A model generated the notes under the pieces. That model saw only the letters and a list, made by a program, of their open reading frames with translations, made no database searches and was not told the DNA's origin. Positions 8,814 to 16,751 of a stretch of DNA of 64,000 nucleotides are shown here, piece after piece. The stretch is taken from contig CALMXZ010000010.1 of assembly GCA_937873495.1 (NCBI GenBank), forward strand, positions 186,001 through 250,000, read 5' to 3'. The first letter of the stretch is position 1, and every line of letters begins with the position of its first letter. This DNA comes from an uncultured Trueperaceae bacterium. GTDB lineage: Bacteria > Deinococcota > Deinococci > Deinococcales > Trueperaceae. A program made the position numbers and the translations under genes.

Positions 8814-8896
8814 GGTGGGTGGCGAGTGGCTCGCGCGTAGTGCAGCCTGCGCGCAGCGCAGGGCTGGCACCTAGCGCGAGCCACTCGTCGCCCACC
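8814..8896. repeat. long palindromic hairpin element B (inverted relative to A)
   Basis: Arms 8814-8836 and 8874-8896 pair over 23 positions; the only two departures from complementarity are G-T pairs, which remain pairable as G-U in the + strand transcript. The loop is 37 bases, and its reverse complement is close to the loop of element A, including CCTGCGC...GCGCAGG. Flanks are in inverted order: TCGAGG on the left and CCAGACCACG on the right. Confidence 0.86.
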
Positions 8897-8977
8897 AGAC
8901 CACGCCGCGTAGCCACAGCCGACGCCATGCCGTGACGAGCCCCGCGCCACCCACCAGACCACGCCGCGCAGCCACAG
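8891..8977. repeat. direct repeat of the hairpin family's outer flank
   Basis: A 28-base word beginning CCCACCAGACCACGCCGCG and ending AGCCACAG occurs at 8891-8918 and again at 8950-8977 with one mismatch. The first copy is the flank of element B. The second stands alone without its own palindrome, as if it were a remnant or solo end. Confidence 0.75.
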
Positions 8978-9100
8978 TGAGTCCGAAGCCCGTCACGCTG
9001 TGACGAAGACGCGCCCGTTCATAGGCAGCGCGCTATACTCCGGCCTTGCGCTTCGAGCCCGCCCCGTGTGCGGGGACCGCGGCTCGCGCTCTGGAGGACC

Positions 9101-11047
9101 GTGAGCGATTCCACCACCCCGATGGCCGGCATAGTCGCCGGAAGCAAGCCTAGCGTCAGGCAGGCTCCGAAACCCGACACGACCGCGGACGCACCTCCAG
9201 GTTCGCGGACGGCCGCGCCCCGCCGCAAGTTCACGAAACGCGAGCGCAACCTCACGTTCGCCGGGTTGCTCGTCGTCTTCCTGCTCGGCGCCCTTGACCA
9301 GACCATCGTCTCGACGGCCATGCCGCGGATCATCGAGCATCTCGGCGGCCTGAACCTGTACACCTGGGTGACCACCGCGTACTTGCTCGCCTCGACGGTC
9401 ATGGTGCCCATCTACGGCAAGCTCTCGGACGATTACGGACGCAAGCCCATCCTCATCATCGGCGTCGTGATCTTCCTGATCGGCTCGGCGCTCAGCGGCC
9501 TCGCCGGCGAGTTCGGCGACCTGCCGCTGTTCGGCGGCGGCATGACGCAGCTCATCGCCTTCCGCGCCCTCCAAGGCCTCGGTGGGGCGGCGCTCTTCTC
9601 GAGCGCGTTCGCCATCATCGCCGACATGATCCCGGCCGCCGAGCGCGGCAAGTACCAGGGCCTCTTCGGGGGCGTGTTCGGCTTGGCCGCCGTCCTCGGT
9701 CCCCTGGTCGGCGGCTTCTTCACCGACCTCGGCGACACGAACCTCCTCGGCATGACCGTCGCCGGCTGGCGCTGGGTCTTCTACGTCAACGTCCCGATCG
9801 GGCTCTTCGCGCTCTTCATGATCGCGCGCGTCATGCCGGCCTTGCCGCCTGCCGGACGGAAGGGCAGCCTCGACCTGCTCGGCGCCGTACTCATCGTCAC
9901 GACCTTCGTGCCGATGCTCCTGGCCCTCACCTGGGCAGGGACGACCTACCCGTGGGGCTCGCCTGTCATCCTCTCCATGCTCGCGTTCACCGTCCTGTCG
10001 CTCGCCGCGTTCGTCTACGTCGAGTCGCGGGTGAGCGACCCGATGTTGCCGCTCGAGCTCTTCCGCATCCGCGTCTTCACCACGGCCAACCTCGCGTCGT
10101 TCGTCATCAACGTGGCGTTCCTCGGCATCGTGATGTTCCTGCCGCTCTTCATGCAGCTCGTGCTCGGTGTCTCCGCCACTAACTCCGGCTTCACGCTCCT
10201 GCCCCTCATGAGCGGCATGATCGTGAGCTCGTTCGTGGCCGGCCTCGTGGTGACGCGCACGGGCAAGTACAAGCCGCTCATGATCGGGGGCTCGGTGATA
10301 CTCCTCATAGGGGTGTACCTCCTGACCAGGATCGACCTCGACACGACCCTCTTCTCGCTGGGGTGGCGGATGGTCCTGGTCGGCGTCGGGCTCGGTCCGG
10401 CCCAGAGCCAGTTCACCCTCGCCATCCAGAACGCCGTGCCGTTCTCCCGCATGGGGGTGGCCACCAGCGCCAGCCAGTTCTTCCGGCAGATCGGGTCGGT
10501 CATCGGCCTTGCCGTCTTCGGCACGCTCCTCACCTTGAGCGTCCAGCGCGAGATACCCAAGTACGTGCCTGCGCTACCCGGCGTCACTCAGGCGTTCGAC
10601 CTCAGCTCCCTGAGCGGCCTGAACAGTGAGGCGGGGGCGCCGGCCGACGCTGGTGGCGGCGCGCTGGGGGCCATCCAAGGCGTGGCCGCCGCGCTCTCGG
10701 ACAAGTTGGCCGCCGTGGCCGCAGGCGACGCCGCCGTGGCCGCCGCGGTGGCGGCGGACGAGACGTTGCCGGCGAGCCTCCGGGAGTTCGCGGCGCGCGC
10801 GCCCGACCTCACGCCGGAAGAGCGTGCCGCGCAGGCGCCGCAGGTGGCCGCCGGGGTGGAGCGGTACTTCGAGGGTCTCGCGACCGGCCTCGACCGCGGC
10901 ATCAAGCAAGGCTTCTCGGCGTCGATCAGGCTCCTGTTCATCGTCAGCTTCGCCATCTTGCTGCTCGGCTCGGCCATCATCCCGCTCATCCCGGGCCTGC
11001 CGCTTCGCAAGGTGGCGGCCATCGACGCCACCCGCATGGCGGAGTAG
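9101..11047 (+). CDS. MFS drug exporter, DHA2 family (EmrB/QacA type)
   Basis: A roughly 648-residue, 14-helix major facilitator. After a ~40-residue polar N terminus the first helix carries [16 protein letters not shown], the hallmark of DHA2 proteins, followed by the loop motif [11 protein letters not shown]. It is longer than typical EmrB because of a loop of about 125 residues before the last helix (roughly residues 490-615), rich in Ala. The GTG start is preferred because GGAGGA stands 4 bases upstream; an earlier in-frame GTG at 9068 has no such site. A possible -10 box TATACT lies at 9034-9039. It should export toxic organic compounds using the proton gradient; the substrate is unknown. 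Confidence 0.92.
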   Translation: MSDSTTPMAGIVAGSKPSVRQAPKPDTTADAPPGSRTAAPRRKFTKRERNLTFAGLLVVFLLGALDQTIVSTAMPRIIEHLGGLNLYTWVTTAYLLASTVMVPIYGKLSDDYGRKPILIIGVVIFLIGSALSGLAGEFGDLPLFGGGMTQLIAFRALQGLGGAALFSSAFAIIADMIPAAERGKYQGLFGGVFGLAAVLGPLVGGFFTDLGDTNLLGMTVAGWRWVFYVNVPIGLFALFMIARVMPALPPAGRKGSLDLLGAVLIVTTFVPMLLALTWAGTTYPWGSPVILSMLAFTVLSLAAFVYVESRVSDPMLPLELFRIRVFTTANLASFVINVAFLGIVMFLPLFMQLVLGVSATNSGFTLLPLMSGMIVSSFVAGLVVTRTGKYKPLMIGGSVILLIGVYLLTRIDLDTTLFSLGWRMVLVGVGLGPAQSQFTLAIQNAVPFSRMGVATSASQFFRQIGSVIGLAVFGTLLTLSVQREIPKYVPALPGVTQAFDLSSLSGLNSEAGAPADAGGGALGAIQGVAAALSDKLAAVAAGDAAVAAAVAADETLPASLREFAARAPDLTPEERAAQAPQVAAGVERYFEGLATGLDRGIKQGFSASIRLLFIVSFAILLLGSAIIPLIPGLPLRKVAAIDATRMAE

Positions 11048-11243
11048 TCACGCGGCCTTCATGAATATAGAGTGATGCTGTTCACGGTTCTCACCCGCCA
11101 GGGAGTGGCGGCGCTCACGGTGTCACGCGAGTCGCCCCGCCCCGACCGTGATCGGAGGCATCCGTAAGGCCCCTTCGGCAGACGCCGGACGTCAACGGCC
11201 GACCACGGGCCTCCTTGGCGCCACACCTCAGGAGGTAAGCGGC

Positions 11244-11534
11244 ATGGAAACTTGGCTCCCAATCATCATCCAACTCGTCTCCGGTCTACTCGGCGGTAAC
11301 CTCGCGGCCTCCGCCGGCAAGAAGGGCGGCGGCCTGGGCGGCGCGCTCGGCAGCATCATCGGCGCGGTCGGCGGCCTGGGCGGCGGTCAACTCCTGTCCG
11401 CGCTCGGCGTCGGCGGTGGCGGCAGCTCGACGGACCTCATGAGCATCATCTCCAGCGTGGTCGGCGGCGGCGCCGGTGGCGCGATCCTCACGGCCGTCGC
11501 GGGCATGCTCAAGGGCGGCGCCAAGAAGAGCTGA
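11244..11534 (+). CDS. small glycine-rich membrane protein
   Basis: A 96-residue protein beginning METWLPIIIQLVSGLLGGN behind a strong AGGAGG site. It consists of hydrophobic stretches dense in Gly and Ala with GxxxG spacing (for instance GGLGGALGSIIGAVGGLGG), so glycine-zipper helices in the membrane are likely. No catalytic motif is visible and I cannot assign a function. A perfect hairpin follows the stop, so it is probably its own transcription unit. Confidence 0.75.
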   Translation: METWLPIIIQLVSGLLGGNLAASAGKKGGGLGGALGSIIGAVGGLGGGQLLSALGVGGGGSSTDLMSIISSVVGGGAGGAILTAVAGMLKGGAKKS

Positions 11535-11555
11535 GCCTCGCGGCTTCGCCTTCAC

Positions 11556-11592
11556 GGGCCTGCCCGACCCACTGCTCGGGTCGGGCAGGCCC
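11556..11592 (+). terminator. terminator-like hairpin
   Basis: GGGCCTGCCCGACCC and GGGTCGGGCAGGCCC make a perfect 15-bp stem with the 7-base loop ACTGCTC, 22 bases after the stop of the glycine-rich protein gene. It has no T-tract. Confidence 0.65.
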
Positions 11593-11768
11593 TCGTGGTT
11601 CCTGGTCGTGAAGCCCACCACTGGCCTTCTTCCGCCGGGGAGGGTAACGTATACGGCAGTAGCGCGCCGACCGGTGAGGCCGCGCTGCGCGCGGTCGATG
11701 AACCCTCATGCTGGTTCTCCGGTCGCGCGTGGGCGTGGCGCCAGCACCGCCGCGCAAGGAGGAGCGCC

Positions 11769-11999
11769 ATGGCTACCATCATGATGTTGTTCGGCGCCGG
11801 GATGTTGCTCGGTGGCGTTGCATCGCTCTACGTGTTCTTCGGCAAGAAGGAGAAGAACCTTCCCGCCGGGGTCAGTTCGTTCGACTTGGCCGACTTCCCG
11901 CGCATGGCGGGACTGCTAGAGGGCATGATGTTCATCTCGTTCGGCATGCTGATCTTCATCTTCGGCCTCGCTTGGATGCTCGTGAGCAACGGGGGCTGA
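11769..11999 (+). CDS. small two-helix membrane protein, function unknown
   Basis: A 76-residue protein with an N-terminal helix (MATIMMLFGAGMLLGGVASL), a polar middle containing GKKEKN and FDLADFPRM, and a second helix (about residues 50-72). The start is supported by AAGGAGGA 7 bases upstream. It is not recognisable to me by family. It lies between the glycine-rich protein and the thioredoxin-like gene, on the same strand. Confidence 0.72.
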   Translation: MATIMMLFGAGMLLGGVASLYVFFGKKEKNLPAGVSSFDLADFPRMAGLLEGMMFISFGMLIFIFGLAWMLVSNGG

Positions 12000-12083
12000 A
12001 GAGAACCGAGAGAACCGGACTGGCGATCGTCGCGGTGCCGCCTAGAGCCCCAGCGGGCAACCCAACTTCGGCGCGGGTCCAGC

Positions 12084-12089
12084 TAGACT
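12084..12089 (+). promoter_or_regulatory. -10 box of a probable leaderless transcript
   Basis: TAGACT ends 6 bases before the ATG of the thioredoxin-like gene, which has no Shine-Dalgarno sequence. This spacing is what leaderless mRNAs in Deinococcota-like bacteria show. Confidence 0.45.
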
Positions 12090-12095
12090 GACAGC

Positions 12096-12635
12096 ATGCC
12101 AGCGAGCGAAGGAACTGCAGCGCAGCGCCGCGGCCGGCCGCGGCTCGTGGTCCTCGCCCTCGTGCTCGTGGGCGCCGGCCTCGGCTGGTGGCTCCTCAAG
12201 CCGGCGCAGAGCGAAGCCAAGCACCTCCCTGCCCTTACCCTCGAGCGCTACGAGGGCGGCAGTGTGGCGCTCGCGGCTAGCGCCGACCGACCTACCATCA
12301 TCAACCTATGGGCGACCTGGTGCCCACCGTGCCGGCGCGAGCTCCCCATGCTCGCGGCCGCCGCCCGCGCCAACCCGGAAGTGCGCTTCTTCTTCGCGGA
12401 CCAGGGCGAGGCCCGCTCCGTCGTCGAGGCCTACCTCGCCGAGCGCGACGACCTCGTCATCGACGGCGTGCTGCTCGATCAGGGGAGCGCGCTGTCCAAC
12501 GAGTTCGAGGCCATCGGCCTCCCGGTCACGCTCTTCTTCGACGCCAAGGGCACCCACGTGCTCAGCCACATCGGCGAGGTGACCGAGGTGGAACTGCTCA
12601 ACTACCTGACCGACCTCAAGCGCGGGCGCTTGTGA
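12096..12635 (+). CDS. membrane-anchored thioredoxin-like protein (TlpA/ResA type)
   Basis: A 179-residue protein with one N-terminal membrane helix (about residues 16-34) and an exported thioredoxin domain. The redox site is WCPPC near residue 75, in the context NLWATWCPPCRRELP, and the cis-proline loop is IGLPVTLFF near 147. Such proteins reduce periplasmic disulphides, often in cytochrome c or copper-site assembly. It is convergent with nosY, 66 bases away, which makes a role in maturing NosZ or the cluster's cytochrome c reasonable but unproven. Confidence 0.85.
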   Translation: MPASEGTAAQRRGRPRLVVLALVLVGAGLGWWLLKPAQSEAKHLPALTLERYEGGSVALAASADRPTIINLWATWCPPCRRELPMLAAAARANPEVRFFFADQGEARSVVEAYLAERDDLVIDGVLLDQGSALSNEFEAIGLPVTLFFDAKGTHVLSHIGEVTEVELLNYLTDLKRGRL

Positions 12636-12701
12636 CGGCGCGCGCGAGCGGCGGCCCGATGCACGCCGCGAGAGCTTGAAGCGCGGCTCCCGCCGCCCGC
12701 C

Positions 12702-13493
12702 TCAGAAGTTCTTACGCCTGAACGCCAGTAGCCCGAACCCGACGGGCGTGACCACCCACACGACGAGGGCCGCCAGCGCGACGAGCGCGCCCGTCGTGCT
12801 GCCGAGGAACGTGCTGAAGAGCGCGCCCGTGTAGCCCATGAGGGCGGCGGCGTCCAACCGCATGAGCACGAGGATGCGCGAGAGGTCGATCGGGTTGAGC
12901 ACGCTCGCCGCCATGACCGCCCCCTCGATCGGGTAGGCCTGCGCGAGCACGATGAAGTAGAGCACGAGGCCGTCGTAGACGACGGTCAGGGCGAGCCAGA
13001 CGCCCAGCGCCAGACCGAGGGCGCGGGCGCGCTCCTCGTTGGCCAGACCGAGCCAGAACGCCAGCGCCGTGAAGACCAGGCTGATGAGGGCCCCGGCGCC
13101 GAGGAGGCTGAGCACGAGGCCGGCGTCTATGCGGTGGGTGAGCGAGTAGACGATGAACGGCACGCCCGTCCCCAGCACGAACGCGCCCGCCAACGGCAGG
13201 GCGACGCCGGCGTACTGGCCGAGGAACACGCTCGGCCGCGAGACGGGCTGCGTGAGGATCAACTGCACGAAGTCGCGCGTGTAGTAGTAGTGGTTCATGC
13301 CGAGCATGAGCGCGACGAGCGGGATGATCAGAAGCACGAGGTTCAACGAGCTGAGCACGGTCTGGGCAGCATCGTCGCCGAAGTAGAGGAGACCGCCGGT
13401 GGCGGCGAGGAAGAAGAGGGTGTAGATCAGGACCCAGCGGCTGCGCATCAGGTCGAAGAACGCGTACTTCATCACCTTCAAGCTCGTGCTCAT
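12702..13493 (-). CDS. nosY: NosY-like ABC transporter permease for N2O reductase maturation
   Basis: A 263-residue protein with about six membrane segments and the ABC-2 family pattern seen in NosY (SLKVMKYAFFDLMRSRW at the N terminus, LILTQPVSRPSVFLGQY near residue 78). Its start overlaps the nosF stop by 4 bases. NosFY with NosD is thought to deliver sulphur or copper-site components to NosZ outside the membrane. It is the last gene of the cluster. Confidence 0.9.
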   Translation of the reverse strand: MSTSLKVMKYAFFDLMRSRWVLIYTLFFLAATGGLLYFGDDAAQTVLSSLNLVLLIIPLVALMLGMNHYYYTRDFVQLILTQPVSRPSVFLGQYAGVALPLAGAFVLGTGVPFIVYSLTHRIDAGLVLSLLGAGALISLVFTALAFWLGLANEERARALGLALGVWLALTVVYDGLVLYFIVLAQAYPIEGAVMAASVLNPIDLSRILVLMRLDAAALMGYTGALFSTFLGSTTGALVALAALVVWVVTPVGFGLLAFRRKNF

Positions 13494-14251
13494 GCCACCT
13501 CACCCCTCGGTTCCGACATCAGGAGGCGGAAGCCGTCGTCGAGGCGCACCTCGCCCGTCATGAGCTTGGCGATCGCCCGCTCCAGGCGCCGTTCGCCGGT
13601 GCCGGCGCGGATCGCGTCGAGGGTCCCCGCGTAGCGCACGGTGCCCTCCAGCAGGAACAGGACCTCGTCGGTCAGCTCCTCGAGCTCGCTCATGACGTGC
13701 GAGGTGAGGATGACGGTCGCGCCAAGGTCGCGCTCCCTGAGGATGCGGTCCTTCAGGCGGCTGCTCGCGACCGGGTCGAGGCCGGCGCTAGGCTCGTCCA
13801 GGATGAGGACCTTGGGGCGGAAGAGGAACGTGAGCACCGCGCTCGTCTTCTGCTTCGTCCCGCCGGAGAGGACGCGCAGCGGCTTGGTGAGGTGGGGTCG
13901 CAGCTCGAAGTAGTCGATGAGCTCGTCGAGCCCGGCGGGCCGCTCGCCCCTGAGGTCCTGCACGAACTCGAAGAGCTCGCTCACCTTCAGGTTGTCCGGG
14001 AAGCGCGGCTCCTGCGGCATGTAGCCGACCGCCTTGCGCGAGGCCGGGTTGTCGCGCGCCGGCTCGCCGTCGATCGTCACGGTGCCGGTGTCGGGCACGA
14101 CGAGCCCGAGGATGGACTTCATCAAGGTCGTCTTGCCGGAAGCGTTCGGGCCGATGACGGCCGTCACCTTGCCAGGGGCGAACGTGGCGTTCACGCCCTT
14201 GAGGACCTCCAGCTTGCCGAACCGTTTGCTCAGGGCGTCGACGACGACCAT
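13490..14251 (-). CDS. nosF: NosF-like ABC transporter ATP-binding protein
   Basis: A 253-residue ATPase. Walker A is GPNASGKTT near residue 34, the signature is LSGGTKQK near 128 and Walker B is VLILDEPSAGLDP near 148; the H-loop is TSHVMSELEE. NosF characteristically has LSGGTKQK rather than LSGGQ, which supports the assignment. The gene overlaps the end of nosD by 22 bases and the start of nosY by 4. Confidence 0.93.
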   Translation of the reverse strand: MVVVDALSKRFGKLEVLKGVNATFAPGKVTAVIGPNASGKTTLMKSILGLVVPDTGTVTIDGEPARDNPASRKAVGYMPQEPRFPDNLKVSELFEFVQDLRGERPAGLDELIDYFELRPHLTKPLRVLSGGTKQKTSAVLTFLFRPKVLILDEPSAGLDPVASSRLKDRILRERDLGATVILTSHVMSELEELTDEVLFLLEGTVRYAGTLDAIRAGTGERRLERAIAKLMTGEVRLDDGFRLLMSEPRGEVA

Positions 14252-15504
14252 ACGATCCTTCCCATCAAAGGCCGATCGTCCTCGATGGCCTTCGGCGTGA
14301 TCACCGGCAGCACGCGCTCGGCGTAGTCGAGCACCTGCGAGAGCGGGCTGCGCAGCAGCACCATGGCTTGCGGGTAGCTTTGGACGGTCATGGCGAAGAG
14401 GCGCACGGGCCGGAAGGGCAGGTCGCCGACGCCGTCCCGGTCGAGGTCGTAGCCCTCGTACGCGTCCCAGTAGTTCTCGAGGAACGAGTTGTACGAGCGG
14501 TTGGCGTTCGTGACGACGTCGAACGTGTTGCCGATGAAGTTGTTGTACATGACCCGCATGCCCATCGAGTTGGAGAGCACGCGCAGAGCGTAGCCGTTGC
14601 GGAGGAAGTCGTTGCGGGTCAGGTCCGTGCGGTTGGAACCGTCGACGTACACGGCGGCGGAGTTGCCCTCGAAGGTGTTGCGCGAGACGACGGAGTCGTT
14701 GATCTCCTTGAGGAGCAGGCCGTAGGCGGCCGCGCCCCAGTTGTCGGCGAACGTGTTGCCGTGCATGTCGATCCTCTTCGAGTACATGATGGCCACGCCG
14801 GCGCCGTTGGCGCGCAGGACGTTGTCCTCGAAGACCGAATCTTCCGAGTACATGAAGTGGAGGCCGTAGCGCAGGTTCCCCTCGCTGACGTTGCGCCTGA
14901 CGGAGGCCCCGCGGGCGAACTCGAGGTAGATGCCGTCACGGTAGCCGGTGGCGTAGTTGTCCTCGACGGTCATGTAGTTGGTGCCCCAAAGATGGATGGC
15001 GTTGCCCGTATAAGCCTCGTTGGTGCCCTCGCCGGTGACGCGGTTCCCGCGCACGACGCACCCTGAGGACTTCGCGAAATAGATACCGAAGAACGCGTTC
15101 TCGACGCGGTTGTTCTCGATGAGGCAGTCGCTCACCTCGGCGACGCGCAGCGCGGCGATGTCGGTTATATGCGAGCGGCCGGCGTCGCGCAAGACGAAGC
15201 CGCGTACGACTACGTCGTCAGCCTCGACGGTGACGATCGCGTGCTGCAGCTCGCCGTCCAGCACCGGCCAGCCCTCGCCTTCCAAGGTGATGGCCTTGGC
15301 GATGACGAGCGCGCCCTCGCGGTACGTGCCGGCCTTCACGAGCACGGTGTCGCCGTCCGCGGCGGCTGCGATGGCGTCCCGCACGCTCCGGTGCTCGCAC
15401 CCGTCGCAGACCGTCAGCGTCCGCGCCAGCGCGGCGCTACACGCGAGCGCCGCGACCGCGCATAGCGCCGCGAGCATGGCGAGGCGGGCGAGAGGCCGGG
15501 TCAT
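14230..15504 (-). CDS. nosD: NosD, exported copper-site maturation protein
   Basis: A 424-residue protein with a Sec signal peptide (about residues 1-27). The rest is a right-handed beta-helix of the CASH type: repeated N-x-I/V-x-x-N turns such as LIENNRVENAFFGIYF, VEDNYATGYRDGIYLEF and DNVLRANGAGVAIMYS. The helix starts after VRDAIAAAADGDTVLVKAGTY. NosD works outside the membrane with NosF and NosY to build the CuZ centre. Its ATG shares a base with the stop of the upstream NosL fusion (TGATG), and its 3' end overlaps nosF. Confidence 0.95.
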   Translation of the reverse strand: MTRPLARLAMLAALCAVAALACSAALARTLTVCDGCEHRSVRDAIAAAADGDTVLVKAGTYREGALVIAKAITLEGEGWPVLDGELQHAIVTVEADDVVVRGFVLRDAGRSHITDIAALRVAEVSDCLIENNRVENAFFGIYFAKSSGCVVRGNRVTGEGTNEAYTGNAIHLWGTNYMTVEDNYATGYRDGIYLEFARGASVRRNVSEGNLRYGLHFMYSEDSVFEDNVLRANGAGVAIMYSKRIDMHGNTFADNWGAAAYGLLLKEINDSVVSRNTFEGNSAAVYVDGSNRTDLTRNDFLRNGYALRVLSNSMGMRVMYNNFIGNTFDVVTNANRSYNSFLENYWDAYEGYDLDRDGVGDLPFRPVRLFAMTVQSYPQAMVLLRSPLSQVLDYAERVLPVITPKAIEDDRPLMGRIVWSSSTP

Positions 15505-16601
15505 CAGTGATGGTCGCCGGCCGGCTCCATGCCGTGGCCGTGGCCGCCGAGCTTGTCGAGCATGCCGGACTCCATGACGAGGCCGGTCAGATCCGCCCAG
15601 CGCCGTTCCAGCCCGCTGGCTTCGGCGCGCACGTTCTCGAGGTCGGCGAGGGTCTTGAAGGCCGACAGGTTGAGGCCCATGGGGCTGCGCACGTTGGCGC
15701 TCTGCAGGTACCTGGCCTCCTCGGCGCGCAGCCACGTGCCGGGCGCCAGGTAGTCGGACACCCAGATGGAGTGGATCTGGTCCTTCGGGAGCTCGTCCCC
15801 CGCGAGGAAGGCGACCATGCACTCGATCGAGTCGAACTTGTAGGCCTTGCCCGTCTTGGACAGCACCTGCGTGGCGAAGCGCGCGTCCGAGATGACCATG
15901 CCGCACTCCATGCAGACGTCCTGGCCGAGGACGACCTTGACGGGTTGCGGCGCGCCGCACGCCGAGAGGGTGAACGCGAGCGCGAGGGCGGCGGCGCCGG
16001 CCGTTGCCAGCCGGCGCGCCTTGACCCGTCCACGCCACCAGAGGCACGCGGCGAGGAAGAGCGCGAGGACGAACCCTCCCGCGAGCGCCGCGGCTCCCCA
16101 GCCCGGCCAGGCGGTGATGTAGAAGTTCATGAAGATGCTGGTGCCGAGCATCGGGGGCGTGTAGCCCTCCATCGTTATGGCGGCCTTCGGGTCGACGGTG
16201 TGGCCGAACTGGTAGAGCCAGCGGTAGAAGTCGGACATGCCGAGGAGGGCGAAGAGGCCGTAGAACGCGAGCCAGGCGTGGAAGATTAGCTTGCGCCCGA
16301 GCGCGGCCGCGACGAGCCCGAGGGCCGAGACCGCGATGATGATGATGGGCAGGACCTGGAGCTCCCAGAAGTCCTTGGCGTCCAAGTGCATGAAGCCTAC
16401 GTAGTGGTTGAGGCCGTTGATGAGGTCGACGCGTCCGGTGAGCTTGCTCGACCAGATCTGCATCGCCAACCCTTCAGGGTACTGCGGCGCCTCGAAGTAG
16501 TAGTGCCATAGGGGCCACACGAACGTGAGGAGGGGCAGGAGGGCGGCCACTGCGATCACCACGCTTACCAGTATGGGTAGGTCGCGTCTGCGTGAGCGCA
16601 T
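15504..16601 (-). CDS. nosL: fusion: membrane protein of clade II nos clusters + NosL copper chaperone
   Basis: A 365-residue protein in two parts. Residues 1-190 have about five hydrophobic segments with the soluble motif YYFEAPQYPEG and LNHYVGF, resembling a membrane protein encoded beside nosL in many clade II nos clusters (sometimes called NosB; assignment from memory). Residues ~200-365 are NosL: a hydrophobic segment and LSACGAP that looks like a former lipobox, then the Cu(I)-binding CMECGM, the strand FDSIECMVAFL, and a histidine-rich tail GGHGHGMEPAGDHH. NosL normally is a separate lipoprotein of about 180 residues, so this is a fusion. It lies 150 bases after nosZ. Confidence 0.87.
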   Translation of the reverse strand: MRSRRRDLPILVSVVIAVAALLPLLTFVWPLWHYYFEAPQYPEGLAMQIWSSKLTGRVDLINGLNHYVGFMHLDAKDFWELQVLPIIIIAVSALGLVAAALGRKLIFHAWLAFYGLFALLGMSDFYRWLYQFGHTVDPKAAITMEGYTPPMLGTSIFMNFYITAWPGWGAAALAGGFVLALFLAACLWWRGRVKARRLATAGAAALALAFTLSACGAPQPVKVVLGQDVCMECGMVISDARFATQVLSKTGKAYKFDSIECMVAFLAGDELPKDQIHSIWVSDYLAPGTWLRAEEARYLQSANVRSPMGLNLSAFKTLADLENVRAEASGLERRWADLTGLVMESGMLDKLGGHGHGMEPAGDHH

Positions 16602-16709
16602 CGTCGGTTCCTTTCTTGAGAGTTCCGGGGCCCCGGGCTTGCGCCTAGCGAGGCCCCGGCTGGTGGTATCCGGCCGATCTGCCCAGGATGGCGGCCGGAC
16701 GGTCAGAGA

Positions 16710-16740
16710 CGGCCCGCGCGAAAGAGCGACGCGCGGGCCG
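16710..16740 (-). terminator. hairpin between nosZ and the NosL fusion gene
   Basis: CGGCCCGCGCG and CGCGCGGGCCG form a perfect 11-bp stem with a 9-base loop, beginning 11 bases after the nosZ stop. It could end most transcripts after nosZ and lower expression of the assembly genes. Confidence 0.6.
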
Positions 16741-16751
16741 TGAGGAAGGGT

